The position numbers and the translations under genes are program-made. This document shows, piece after piece, positions 1-9,863 of a stretch of 64,000 nt of DNA. The number at the start of each line of letters is the position of its first letter. Within the stretch, counting starts at the first letter, position 1. A model generated the notes under the pieces. It searched no databases. It saw only the letters and a list, made by a program, of their open reading frames with translations, and was not told where the DNA came from. The stretch is taken from positions 1,379,266-1,443,265 of the forward strand of contig NC_019566.1 in NCBI RefSeq assembly GCF_000319385.1, written 5' to 3'. The stretch is from Candidatus Endolissoclinum faulkneri L2 (GTDB taxonomy: Bacteria > Pseudomonadota > Alphaproteobacteria > Thalassobaculales > Thalassobaculaceae).

Positions 1-1
1 A

Positions 2-3000
2 ACTGATCCTATAAAAGATGGTTTACTACAAGCGCTAATTGATGATTTGCGTAGCATCATCGCCAATCAACTTGCTATAGATCCAGCTGAGTTGCGTGCT
101 AATCAAAGTCTAGGTGAATATGGCTTAGAATCTCTTTCATCTATGGCAGTGCGCGACGTTTTAGATGCAAAGTTTGGCGGAGTATCTCAGACACTAATGT
201 TTGAACACGATACCCTTACGGGTCTTGCAAATCATCTTATTTCTGTTCGTCCTACAGAAGTTCGTGCAGTTTTGCAAAATACGAAAAACATAAACTCCAT
301 TGATAAAAACAAAATAAAACAAAGTAACTCGAAGCAAATAATGCCTGTTAATACACCTATAGCAGTTATTGGTATAGCTGGACGTTTCCCGGGAGCAGAT
401 ACACCAAATGCACTTTGGCAATTAGTGGAAAATGGTTTATCTGCGCTTGGACCTGTTCCAGAAGGACGATGGAAGTCTAATAATTGGTACGATCCTAGCG
501 GCGGAGAAGGCCTATCGTATACCAAAATTGGCGGTTTCCTGCCCGATATTGACTGTTTTGACCCATTATATTTTGGTATTTCTCCAATAGATGCAGAAAA
601 CTTGGATCCACAAGAACGCTTGTTTTTACAAACAGCTTGGCATGCGCTGGAAAATGCAGGCTCTACACCAGCACGGTTGCAACGGAGAGCCGGGCCAGTA
701 GGTGTCTTTGTAGGCGTAATGAATGCTGGTTACCAATGGCTGTCAGCTCAAAATAATAAAGCGCCAGCAACTTCTTCTTATTGGTCCATTGCAAATCGCT
801 TATCTTATGTTGCTGATTGGACTGGGCCAAGCTTAGCAGTAGATACTGCTTGTTCATCCTCATTAACTGCACTTCATCTAGCGGTAAATGCATTAAGAGA
901 CGGTCAATGTGGAGCAGCAGTGGTTGGTGGAGTCAACTTAATTGTCCATCCCAGACAGCTTGCTAATTTATCAGAAGCTCGCATGTTGTCTCCTAGCGGC
1001 GAATGCCGGTCGTTTGGGGAAGGGGCTGATGGATTTGTTGATGGAGAAGGTATTGTTGCTCTTGTAATAAAGCCTTTAAATACTGCTCTGCGTGATAACG
1101 ATCGTATAGAAGCGATAATACGCGGTACGGCAATAAATGCTGGTGGAAGAACCTCTAGTTTTTCAGTCCCAAGCCCGGTTGCCCAGAGCAAAGTAGCTAC
1201 TGATGCATTAGCTAATGCAGGAGTAGATCCCATTACTATTCAAGTAGTAGAAACTCATGGTACAGGTACTAGTATAGGAGATCCGATTGAGGCTAGTGGT
1301 CTTTCCATAGCTTATAAAGGAGAAGGTAGGCGAGTAAATCCGCTGATAATCGGAGCCCTAAAAGCTAATATTGGCCATTTGGAATCTGCTGCTGGAATAG
1401 CAGGAATAGTGAAAGCTATTTTTCAACTTCGTTATCAAAAAATTGCCCCCCTACGGGATGCTATGACACTTAATCCAAGAATAGATCTTGAGGCATTGGC
1501 ATTATATGCGCCGCCCCAAGCAATAGAATGGCCAGCTCCTGAAAACTGCCCACGTCGAATTGCTGTTAGTTCATTTGGCGCTGGCGGAGCAAATGCTCAT
1601 GTAGTGCTGGAGGAAGCTCCTCCTATGATAAACGTGGAAGCATCTAATCTGAATAGCGAATTATTTGTATTATCAACAGTGGATGCCGATAGGCAAAAGC
1701 ATTTATCTAGTGTATTGCATGATTTTATTTCCGAACAAGGATATAGACAAAACGATATCACTCGCATTTGTCACACTTTGCGAGTTGGTCGCCGAGCGCT
1801 GAGTTATCGGTTTGCTATGCCTATACGTAACATTAACGATCTGCTAAATGCTCTTAATAAATTAGCTATTGGTCAAATGCCCAAAGGTGGAATAAATGGT
1901 AATGGTTCGGGTGAAACTATACGTATATTAGAAGAAAGTTCCTCTGGACAAGCGCTTCTAAGGGAAAAGCTCGCAGCTAGAGATATTGATGCTCTAGCTA
2001 GACTATGGGTTGATGGTGCTGATATAGATTGGGACGAGTTACCTGAAACGAATAGAATTGTGCCTATCGAATTACCTGGCACAATATTTGCTAAAGAAAA
2101 ATACTGGTTAGCAGAGCCAGTATTTACTAATGTAAATACTAAAATTGATATGCCAGTCCGTTTTATAAAACGTAGCTGGAAACAAACAGCTCTACTTTCG
2201 CCGAGCAATAGTACTCCGTCTTGTTTGTTTGTTTATGATTCTAATTCTATAAGTATAAATCAATCATCTAATGAACTTAAACTACCAGATAACCGTATGG
2301 GCTGGGATCAGCTCCTTAATCGTATGCCAATTGGTTCGGCTAGTGATCTTGTGCTAATCGTAAATAAAGTAACTAATATTCGGGAATTGCACTGTGTTAC
2401 TCTAGCAACATTAATTGGACTAAGCGTGATAATGGCGCGTCCTGGTCGGCTAAAAAGAGTGTTTTTAACCACTTCCTCGGAAACGCTAGCTACAGTATTT
2501 GCTGCGATTGCAGCTTCGGTATCATTAGAGGGGCTAAATGGGAGAGTACGTACCATTTTACTGCCCAAGGAAGACTTTACTGAAATTATAGAAAGTGAAA
2601 GAACAATAGATATGTCAGGCGCGCCTTTAGTTGATAGGCGTGGAGCACGTGCAATTGCGATACGACAAACAATAGATATGTCTATTGAATGTAATTTGAT
2701 GATTGGCCCAGGTAGTCGCGTACTTTTGGTTGGTGGTTTAGGTGAAGTTGGCACGGCCTTGATAAAGGTATTAATTAATAAAAGAAAGGCTCGAGTTGGC
2801 GTGATTGGCCGTAGAGAAATCAACAATACTCTATTGACTAAGCTTAATATCTCTTATGCTGTTGCTGATATAACAGATGAAGATAATTTAAGCGCTGCCA
2901 TTGGAAAAATTCGTTCACTAATTGGCGGTATTGACTTTGTGATTGATCTTGCTCGCATCGTAGATGACAGTACCCTAGCGTCAAAGGATGATGTTCAAAT

Positions 3001-3841
3001 AGAATCAGTACTTGCTGTTAAAACTCTTGGAACTGATTTGCTTGATCGAGTAACACGAAATGATCACCTTAAGGCATTCATAGTATTTTCTTCTCTTGCA
3101 TCTTGGTTTGGATTGCCTGGGGCTGCAGACTACGCTGCTGCCTGTGCATTCCAGGATGCACTGATGAATATTCGCTCTGGCCCTGGTCTTAGTCTGTCAA
3201 TCGCTTGGCCACAGTGGGAATACGATAGTAAATTAACTCCAACTCGCCAAGGAGAGTTGGAAAAATCAGGCCTTGGTACTATTAATGCTGAAAAGGGGCT
3301 TGACTTGATAGATCAGGCATTGGCAAGTAAAGAAAATATATTAGCAGTTGCTACAGGTCGCCTAGACGTGATTGAAGGTCTCACTAGTCCCACTGATGTA
3401 AGTGATCCTGATGTAAGTGATCCTGATGTAAGTGATCCTGATGTAAGTGATCCTGATGTAAGTGATCCTGACATCAGTTTAATGAATGACTCTCAGCTAG
3501 AATTTTATGTCAAGCGACTACGAAGCGAAGCAAGATTAATATCGCGCCCAAAGGCCTTAGCGAGCAATCCCATCTCTATCCCTTCTAGTGATATTTCGAT
3601 AAAAGCAGCACTAGTTAAACATTTAAAAGTTGATCATGCATTGTTGAAATCGGATACATCTTTCGTGGACTTAGGTATTGACTCAATCAAAGCTTTGCAT
3701 ATTGCAGAAACTTTAGCTACTACTTTATCAATAGAGGTAGAGCCTGCACTTTTAGCATCTCACCCAACTGTAGAAGAATTAGCTAAAGTACTTGATCAAC
3801 GAAAGGCAGAAACTATTAGCTGTGCTACAGACAATAATTAA
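2..3841 (+). CDS. Trans-AT polyketide synthase, C-terminal part (ACP-KS-KR-ACP), 5' end outside window
   Basis: The frame is open from the left edge, so the start lies outside the window; the internal TTG at 47 is not a start because it falls inside an ACP helix. Counting from base 2, an ACP comes first with its phosphopantetheine serine near residue 44 (motif GLESL). A KS follows with Cys near 284 (VDTACSSSL) and both histidines (ETHGTGT, NIGHLESAAG), so it should condense. A KR follows with the nucleotide motif GGLGEVG near 910 and catalytic Ser and Tyr (FSSLASWFG...DYAAA). The final ACP carries GIDSI near 1228. There is no AT, DH, MT or TE. Five 15-bp repeats encode a VSDPD-rich linker before the last ACP. 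The module should add an extender unit and reduce the beta-ketone to an alcohol. It is the only PKS gene on the plus strand here. With no TE, its chain passes to another protein. Confidence 0.93.
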   Translation, partial: TDPIKDGLLQALIDDLRSIIANQLAIDPAELRANQSLGEYGLESLSSMAVRDVLDAKFGGVSQTLMFEHDTLTGLANHLISVRPTEVRAVLQNTKNINSIDKNKIKQSNSKQIMPVNTPIAVIGIAGRFPGADTPNALWQLVENGLSALGPVPEGRWKSNNWYDPSGGEGLSYTKIGGFLPDIDCFDPLYFGISPIDAENLDPQERLFLQTAWHALENAGSTPARLQRRAGPVGVFVGVMNAGYQWLSAQNNKAPATSSYWSIANRLSYVADWTGPSLAVDTACSSSLTALHLAVNALRDGQCGAAVVGGVNLIVHPRQLANLSEARMLSPSGECRSFGEGADGFVDGEGIVALVIKPLNTALRDNDRIEAIIRGTAINAGGRTSSFSVPSPVAQSKVATDALANAGVDPITIQVVETHGTGTSIGDPIEASGLSIAYKGEGRRVNPLIIGALKANIGHLESAAGIAGIVKAIFQLRYQKIAPLRDAMTLNPRIDLEALALYAPPQAIEWPAPENCPRRIAVSSFGAGGANAHVVLEEAPPMINVEASNLNSELFVLSTVDADRQKHLSSVLHDFISEQGYRQNDITRICHTLRVGRRALSYRFAMPIRNINDLLNALNKLAIGQMPKGGINGNGSGETIRILEESSSGQALLREKLAARDIDALARLWVDGADIDWDELPETNRIVPIELPGTIFAKEKYWLAEPVFTNVNTKIDMPVRFIKRSWKQTALLSPSNSTPSCLFVYDSNSISINQSSNELKLPDNRMGWDQLLNRMPIGSASDLVLIVNKVTNIRELHCVTLATLIGLSVIMARPGRLKRVFLTTSSETLATVFAAIAASVSLEGLNGRVRTILLPKEDFTEIIESERTIDMSGAPLVDRRGARAIAIRQTIDMSIECNLMIGPGSRVLLVGGLGEVGTALIKVLINKRKARVGVIGRREINNTLLTKLNISYAVADITDEDNLSAAIGKIRSLIGGIDFVIDLARIVDDSTLASKDDVQIESVLAVKTLGTDLLDRVTRNDHLKAFIVFSSLASWFGLPGAADYAAACAFQDALMNIRSGPGLSLSIAWPQWEYDSKLTPTRQGELEKSGLGTINAEKGLDLIDQALASKENILAVATGRLDVIEGLTSPTDVSDPDVSDPDVSDPDVSDPDVSDPDISLMNDSQLEFYVKRLRSEARLISRPKALASNPISIPSSDISIKAALVKHLKVDHALLKSDTSFVDLGIDSIKALHIAETLATTLSIEVEPALLASHPTVEELAKVLDQRKAETISCATDNN
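3395..3469 (+). repeat. Five perfect 15-bp tandem repeats in a PKS linker
   Basis: The unit gatgtaagtgatcct occurs five times without a mismatch, then decays in a sixth partial copy. It keeps frame and encodes DVSDP repeats between the KR and the last ACP. Perfect identity suggests recent slippage expansion. The acidic repeat is probably a flexible linker. Confidence 0.95.
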
Positions 3842-3852
3842 TTAAAGCAATA

Positions 3853-3890
3853 ATAAATATATCAGATAACAATTTATCTGATATATTTAT
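3853..3890 (+). terminator. 16-bp hairpin just after the PKS stop codon
   Basis: Arms 3853-3868 and 3875-3890 pair perfectly around a short loop, starting 12 bases after the stop of the plus-strand PKS gene. It is AT-rich and has no clear T-run, so the terminator role is inferred from position. It lies between two convergent genes and could serve either strand. Confidence 0.5.
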
Positions 3891-3947
3891 GCTCATTATA
3901 GTTTTATAAAAATAATTGTTACTGTTTTAAAATGATATTTTTTTAAG

Positions 3948-3982
3948 TAGAAGAGCAATTACATATTATAATTGCTCTTCTA
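3948..3982. terminator. 14-bp hairpin between convergent genes
   Basis: Arms 3948-3961 and 3969-3982 are perfectly complementary around a 7-base loop. It is the second hairpin in the gap between the PKS gene and the protease gene. No good T-tract follows on either strand, so function is uncertain. Confidence 0.4.
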
Positions 3983-4296
3983 AAAATTATTAGCTTCTGC
4001 CCTCAATCTACGCATTATTACGACGTAATTTTGCCTGCTAAAGATTTTAAAAACAAAGCAATAATATACTAATAAACCCTGTTCTAATTCAGACTAAATT
4101 AGACCTAACAAAACCAAAAGCAATAGTGTAACAATGGAAGTCATAAACTGATATTAGTAGTCTAGAAGCTAGAAATAATGTAATCTATTAGATTTATTCA
4201 TAAATCTGTTAGCTAAATTAGAGACATTAACAGATCTACTAAAACTTAGTGAGATTATCTTCTGCATAACGTTTAAACCAAAAAGCTAATAGTCAA

Positions 4297-5751
4297 TTAC
4301 TTCTTCAGCAACTGTAACGTCACATAGTGCTGTTGATCTCCTCGACGAACTAACAAAAGTACTAACTTATCATTGCGTGACTTAGCTCTATTAATTGCTT
4401 CGCTAACCTGACGAGACTTTGATACTTTATCTTGGCCAACCGCTGTAATAATGTCTCCGGGACGTAGTTCTTCTGCGCTATCGGGAGATACTGAAAGAAT
4501 TACCGCACCTTGAGGTTCATCACTCAAGGTAATTCCTAAATTTGGCACTTTTATGACTGTAGAGTCTGATATACCTGTAGTAGCTTGAGCTAATTGATCG
4601 TCCTTAGGATAAATATTAACCCGAATCTTTATCTCCCGTTCCCTACCATATCGCCAAACGATCAGTGTGATCTGATTGCCTGGATCTGTGTTAGCGATTG
4701 CACGGGTTAAATCACGAACTTCTTCAATTTTAATTTTACCACAACGTAAAATAACATCACCAACTTTTAATCCGCCTTGACCGGCAGGCCCCGATGGATC
4801 TACGTCTGCAACTAAAGCACCTTTATTAGATAATAAACCTAAACTGGTAGCAATATCTGCAGTAATTGGTTGAATACGTACGCCAATAAATCCACGCTCT
4901 ACTGCTCCATGCTCTAAAATTTCAGATACAACAGCTCTAGCTTGGTTTGAAGGAACTGAAAAGCCAAGACCAATATTAGCGCCATTCGGGGAAAAAATTG
5001 CAGTATTCATACCAACTACTTGACCATCGATATTGAATAGCGGGCCTCCAGAATTACCGCGATTGATAGCAGCATCAATTTGAATAAAGTCATCATACGG
5101 ACCAGCATGAATATCACGACCGCGGGCTGAGACGATACCTGATGTAACTGTACCTCCAAGACCAAATGGGTTGCCTATTGCAATTACCCAATCCCCTACT
5201 TCCAACATGTCACTATTACCCCATGGTACTGTAGGTAATGGTTTATTGCTCGAAACTTTTAATACTGCAACATCAGTATTAGAATCACGACCATTAAGCG
5301 TAGCTTCAAGTTCTGTACCGTCATCCAATAGCACCTTGATCTCTTCGGCTCCATCTATCACGTGATTATTTGTCACAATAGTTCCAGATGGATCAACGAT
5401 AAAGCCGGAGCCAAGCCCATGTGAATCACGTGGCTGTTGTGGTTGTCCCATTGGGGGCCAACCGCCAAAAAATTTATCAAAAAAATCATGCAAAGGATGT
5501 CCTGGAGGCAAATCAGGAACTTGTTGCCCAGTTATTGGAGGAGGAGCACCGCTATTTGTAGTTGTTTTTGTTAAAATTGTTACTACGGCGGGCTTAGCTT
5601 TATTAACTAATTCTGCAAATGAGCTGGTAAATTTATTATCAGCTTCAGCAAAATTTGGAAAGCTAAACGTCTGAATAAGCATAATTGCGACAAACAAAGC
5701 AATTGTTGAACGCACATTATATGTCCTGGCTAGGATTCGAAAACATCTCAT
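4297..5751 (-). CDS. degP: Periplasmic Do/DegP-family serine protease with two PDZ domains
   Basis: This HtrA-family protein degrades or refolds misfolded envelope proteins in the periplasm. The catalytic triad is visible: His in TNNHVIDGAEE, Asp in DSNTDVAVLKV, and Ser in GNSGGPLF. Two PDZ domains follow, the first around GALVADVDPSGPAGQGGLKVGD and the second ending near the C-terminus. The N-terminus has basic residues, a hydrophobic stretch (TIALFVAIMLIQ) and a likely cleavage site after FAEA. I chose the ATG at 5751 because GGAGG (5760-5764) sits 8 bases upstream; earlier in-frame TTG and ATG codons are poorly placed. The resulting length of 484 residues is normal for the family. It is a housekeeping gene between PKS loci with no evident link to them. 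DegQ is an equally possible name. Confidence 0.93.
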   Translation of the reverse strand: MRCFRILARTYNVRSTIALFVAIMLIQTFSFPNFAEADNKFTSSFAELVNKAKPAVVTILTKTTTNSGAPPPITGQQVPDLPPGHPLHDFFDKFFGGWPPMGQPQQPRDSHGLGSGFIVDPSGTIVTNNHVIDGAEEIKVLLDDGTELEATLNGRDSNTDVAVLKVSSNKPLPTVPWGNSDMLEVGDWVIAIGNPFGLGGTVTSGIVSARGRDIHAGPYDDFIQIDAAINRGNSGGPLFNIDGQVVGMNTAIFSPNGANIGLGFSVPSNQARAVVSEILEHGAVERGFIGVRIQPITADIATSLGLLSNKGALVADVDPSGPAGQGGLKVGDVILRCGKIKIEEVRDLTRAIANTDPGNQITLIVWRYGREREIKIRVNIYPKDDQLAQATTGISDSTVIKVPNLGITLSDEPQGAVILSVSPDSAEELRPGDIITAVGQDKVSKSRQVSEAINRAKSRNDKLVLLLVRRGDQQHYVTLQLLKK

Positions 5752-5759
5752 AAACATAA

Positions 5760-5764
5760 CCTCC
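5760..5764 (-). promoter_or_regulatory. Ribosome binding site that decides the protease start
   Basis: The minus strand reads GGAGG here, 8 bases before the ATG at 5751 but only 2 bases before an ATG at 5757, and it overlaps codons following a TTG at 5769. Spacing favours 5751. Confidence 0.65.
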
Positions 5765-5769
5765 GTCAA

Positions 5770-7788
5770 TCTTATTAAGATAATAGGTAAGGTAATTATT
5801 GCATCAATATCGCTATATCTGTCTAGTAATTAAAAATAAAAGTAAATATCTACTTTAGATAAATTACAATAAAGCTATTTACTATATAAACGATAGTACA
5901 CTTTTCAAAAAGAATAACTATTATTCATTAATTGATTTAGAAAATGTTACAATTAACCATTTTCGAGGATTTGTTTATAGACAAGGTTTTTAGTATTTTT
6001 AAAAAATTTAGCTTGATTAAATTTCATTTATTTATTTTTAAGATGAAAGTTATAAACTACTTTTTAAATTTTAAAAGTGTGAGGTTTATATAAAAAAACT
6101 TCTACCTTATCATTCTATCCCACTGTTAATTAAGCAGTATATTTTATATGCTAAATTATAAAAACCCAACTTTTGATTAAAAACTTTAAGTTAATTTATT
6201 AATTACTCTCATGCTATAATTGAAGAATTCACATATTAACTTCCGTCCAAGTATGCTGAGTATTTATTAATATTTTATTGTGTGATTATATTAAATATAA
6301 CAAGAATTTTCCTTTGATTAACATCAGCTTAGTTAGCTATTTTTTAATTTAAAATATTTGTAAAAATTTTAAAAATTTATCTCTATAGAATATGGCAAAT
6401 AATATTGCATTTCTCTAGTGTGGCAGGTAGAATCTTTATTGAAATTAAAATAGTAAAGACAGTATTAATGCATACTGCTAAGGTAGTATAAATAGCTAAC
6501 GCTAGTTTAAAAAAACCTTTTTTGCATTGGCAATAATCTAAGTCAAAATTTATAGCTTGTACTATCCTCAATAGTATTAAAAATTCTGGTTATAAGTATT
6601 TAATTAAATAAAGCGATCTTAGATTAGCTCGCTAATTAGTAGTTTACTAAAAATAAAACAGACTATTATATGATAATCTTAGTAATAATTTTTAATGCAA
6701 CATAAAATGTCAGATATAGCTCACTTGATAAATGTATATCCAAGCATATTTTTATATATTTCCAAATATCTCTATCATTTTTCCAAGCATTAATTTAATT
6801 ACCCTGTCTGCTTATTGTATTAAATTCAGTTAATGATATTTTTAATCAATATGAAATTGATTTGCGGCCTATTTAAATATACTAATCTTTTACTATAAAA
6901 ATCACTAAATATATCGTATGGAATAATATTCAAACAACACAATAACAGCTTAATATAAGCTTTATATTCTACTGCGCATGCACATATGTAATTATACAAT
7001 TCTACAAAGATTAAAATAAAAAACACATTACAGTTTAGGTTTTTTTGATTAGTATCTTGTAAAGAAATAAAAAACAGCCTAAAATATCATTGTGGCTTTT
7101 GCTAAAAATACCTAGCATTTAAGGTGCTTCTTAATATGATTATCTATATAGTTATAATATATAAGATTGTGCTATAGATCAGATAATAAATACTAAAGCT
7201 AATATAAAAATACGCTAATTTAATATATATATTAGCATTCTAACTAATTAATATTAATTTATAATTTAATACTACCGATTATTTAGATATAAATACTTAC
7301 TTGGGATTGATATAAATAATTTAACTAAAATACAGGATATATATAAGTACAGAAAATACAAAGTAGATATGCACAACTGTGCATATACAGGTATAAATAT
7401 TTTTATATTTTACTAAGAAATTATTGAACATATGTTTAATACACTATCTTGTGTAGTGCTCTATCTTACAATAGTAAGATATACTAAATTTCAAAGCAAA
7501 TTGATTTCTTTTCCAAAAAAAAGAATGCAAATAAGCTTAAAGCAAAGAAATTTTAGTACGTACAAGAATATTATTTTACCTACAAATTAAGATATTTAAT
7601 ACCCAAGATTATTTTAAAGATCAACTTTATAAAAAAACATCTAATCGTGAACAAATGAATATTTTGCTATTATTAGCGTAAGCAAATTTAATTAAGTTAT
7701 TATATTTTATTTTAAAATATTTACTAGACGGTAGGTAGTAAATTTTGTAAAAAAATATTTTACTTCTCGGTACTGATAGCGTAATTCA
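5770..7788. other. Two-kilobase gene-poor AT-rich region
   Basis: This stretch is extremely AT-rich and dense in stop codons. The few open frames are 60 to 70 codons, with low-complexity Ile/Leu/Tyr/Asn-rich translations that match no family I know. I see no tRNA-like TTCGA arm, rRNA, insertion sequence or strong hairpin. It may be the eroded remains of lost genes, but none can be identified by eye. Confidence 0.55.
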
Positions 7789-9117
7789 CTAACTAATTGA
7801 TATCTCATCAATAGTATTACGTAATAGATTATTCATATCTTCTACAGAAATATCTGAAATGTAGTGAGAGGAGCTTAACATTAAAGTATCACGATATTCC
7901 ATAACTAGAATTAAAATAACTGGCTTACGAATAGGACAGCTATAAAACTCTATTCGCTGAGGTGCAATTCCAGCAAAGCGTAAGCGTTGCTCTGAGATTC
8001 TTCCAACATTAGTAAATGTTGGTGGCATAGTTTTCCCCTCACAACTGGCAATCATTTTATCTATCATATCACGTTTACGCAAAAATGATTTTTTAGCTAA
8101 AAAAGGTAGTGTTAAAGGATTGCTTGCTCCCATAAAACCAGTACGTTGACGCTTCATTTCTTTTCTAAGTTGATCAATTGTATCTGAAAAGCTTAATCCA
8201 ATACCTTTATCGATAAAAACATTAGCTACGCCGCTAAGATTACATACAGGAGGACGCGCAGCCACCGCTGCATAGCGTCGTACGTTATTTGGAACAGACA
8301 ATTGAATTGAATGATTTTTGTATTCAACTCCAACGAGCTTAGAATAAGCACGGGCAAATCCTGCAAGCAACAAATCATTGCGAGTAAGAGCAAGTATAGA
8401 GGCAAATCTATCAATCTCGAGCAATCTTGATTTAGGAACCTCAAATAAAGCAAGGCTTATATCATCCCCTCGTTTCATTAAGTCTGCTGGATTATGCATT
8501 TTAAATCCAACCTGAGGTTTACGCATACGTAATATATCACCAATATCACGTCTAACAATCCGCAAACGATCAAGCCAACCAAATGACTTTAGCCAAGCAA
8601 AACTATCTCGACTAGTAAAATTTGGCGTTAGAGTATATGTTATATCATTGACCAAAGCAGAATAAATTTTAGCAAAAAGAATAGCAACTTCAAAAAATGC
8701 TCTACCATCAACCAAATAATGTTGCATTCTCATTAGCAAACGATCATAATCATCTCCTTTGAGCAAACTAATTGAGAAGTGTGGTACAGCATCAAGATCA
8801 TACGGCAATGCAATTAAGCGTATTGTATCAGCTTCTACATCATTACTCTTGGTTACGGAAAAATTAGAAACAGCATCAAGATCATCACGTCGAATCCAGA
8901 TTGGCTCAGCAGAGTTTAAATCCATCCGACAACCAATAACTGGCTCAGCATCCATAATTATTCGTGTAGTACGACGCAGAATATCTATATCTAATCGATG
9001 AAAACAGTCAAACGAAGCAAATAAATTACCAGTTAGACATTTTTCAGAAAAAATCCGAACAATTTGATCCTGAAATTGAGTTGGAAAAGTATTAGGTATA
9101 TTCATGTTTGGATTCAT
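7789..9117 (-). CDS. Condensation-superfamily (PapA/WES/C-domain-like) acyltransferase
   Basis: The 442-residue protein resembles the CoA- and carrier-dependent acyltransferase superfamily that includes NRPS condensation domains and PapA enzymes. The catalytic HxxxDG motif reads HYLVDGRAF, with His near residue 133. A C-terminal segment containing FTNVGRIS resembles the SNxG region of PapA-like and wax-ester-type acyltransferases. A standalone enzyme of this type usually joins an acyl group from a thioester to an alcohol or amine. Its start overlaps the stop of the upstream ECH2 gene by four bases (ATGA), so the two are probably co-translated. That linkage suggests a late acylation or chain-transfer step in the polyketide pathway. 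The substrate cannot be read from sequence. It could instead act in lipid metabolism. Confidence 0.72.
   Translation of the reverse strand: MNPNMNIPNTFPTQFQDQIVRIFSEKCLTGNLFASFDCFHRLDIDILRRTTRIIMDAEPVIGCRMDLNSAEPIWIRRDDLDAVSNFSVTKSNDVEADTIRLIALPYDLDAVPHFSISLLKGDDYDRLLMRMQHYLVDGRAFFEVAILFAKIYSALVNDITYTLTPNFTSRDSFAWLKSFGWLDRLRIVRRDIGDILRMRKPQVGFKMHNPADLMKRGDDISLALFEVPKSRLLEIDRFASILALTRNDLLLAGFARAYSKLVGVEYKNHSIQLSVPNNVRRYAAVAARPPVCNLSGVANVFIDKGIGLSFSDTIDQLRKEMKRQRTGFMGASNPLTLPFLAKKSFLRKRDMIDKMIASCEGKTMPPTFTNVGRISEQRLRFAGIAPQRIEFYSCPIRKPVILILVMEYRDTLMLSSSHYISDISVEDMNNLLRNTIDEISIS
9114..9117 (-). promoter_or_regulatory. ATGA stop-start overlap coupling ECH2 and acyltransferase
   Basis: On the minus strand the TGA of the ECH2 gene and the ATG of the acyltransferase gene share four bases. 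This arrangement usually gives translational coupling. Confidence 0.9.
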
Positions 9118-9863
9118 TTATTTCCCCAGCGATCGCGAATTCGAGATGGTACTTCAGAAGCAGCAAAAGTTATATCGTGCATTGCTATTTCAAGGTCTAC
9201 TACATTCTGTAGCCGAGACACTCGATCACGATTTAGGTGCTTTTTAAGCAAGCGTAGAGCTTGAGGTGGCTTATCAGCTAAATCTTGAGCTATGTTCAAA
9301 GCAGTCGAGATAACTTTTGCTCGAGGTACAACAGGAAAAGGTATTCCTCGAGCTTCTAAAGTACCGCCATGATAGCTCCGAGCGGTTAAAAGCATCTCTT
9401 CTCCAAGAGAAGTACCTAATTTTTCTGGCAAAATCATTGTAGAGCCCATTCCAGGGGTAAATCCGTATTTCATAAAATTAGCAGAATACAAGGATTCACT
9501 TGCCATAACCACTATTTCAGCATACAGCCCAAAAACCAAACCGCCACCCAAAGCATGCCCTTGCATCGCAGAAATTACTGGAACTGGGCAATCCAATAAA
9601 AGACGATAAAAGCCAGCCTCATCAAAACGCTGCTTACGTTCCGCTATGCCTATTAATTCCTCCATAGTGCCACCAGCCAAAAATATTGTATCAAATCCAT
9701 GCAATACAATTACTCTTGCCTCCGAATCATTAGCTACCCGCCTTATAGATTCAAACAATCCGGCAACTAAAGCACGTGTAAAAGTATTTCGACCATCATA
9801 ATCCTCCATAGAGATAATCCATATACCACCATCTTTGCGAGAAGTTTTTACAACTTCGGTCAT
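9114..9863 (-). CDS. Polyketide beta-branching enoyl-CoA hydratase-like decarboxylase (ECH2, PksI/BaeI type)
   Basis: The 249-residue protein belongs to the crotonase fold. It closely matches, as I recall it, Bacillus PksI: oxyanion-hole segments FLAGGTMEE and QGHALGGGL, followed by SANFMKYGFTPGMGST. The YxANFMKYGFTPGMG block is characteristic of the ECH2 group, which decarboxylates a 3-methylglutaconyl-ACP intermediate to leave a beta-methyl branch; the ECH1 dehydratases differ there. It acts in the cytoplasm on ACP-bound chains together with an HMG synthase, a decarboxylating KS, a donor ACP and ECH1. Of those partners only a donor-like ACP is visible here, fused to the large PKS upstream. 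The stop overlaps the next gene's start (ATGA at 9114-9117). The start has only a weak GGGG upstream. Confidence 0.88.
   Translation of the reverse strand: MTEVVKTSRKDGGIWIISMEDYDGRNTFTRALVAGLFESIRRVANDSEARVIVLHGFDTIFLAGGTMEELIGIAERKQRFDEAGFYRLLLDCPVPVISAMQGHALGGGLVFGLYAEIVVMASESLYSANFMKYGFTPGMGSTMILPEKLGTSLGEEMLLTARSYHGGTLEARGIPFPVVPRAKVISTALNIAQDLADKPPQALRLLKKHLNRDRVSRLQNVVDLEIAMHDITFAASEVPSRIRDRWGNK

Larger units (their letters stand above)
3842..4296. other. Convergent intergenic region
   Basis: This 455-base gap separates the stops of the plus-strand PKS gene and the minus-strand protease gene. Apart from the two hairpins listed separately, I see no gene, tRNA or regulatory site in it. 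Confidence 0.6.

Noticed and set aside
6383-7026. Two small minus-strand open frames in the 2-kb gap
   Set aside because: AT-rich low-complexity translations, no family resemblance and no convincing ribosome binding site.
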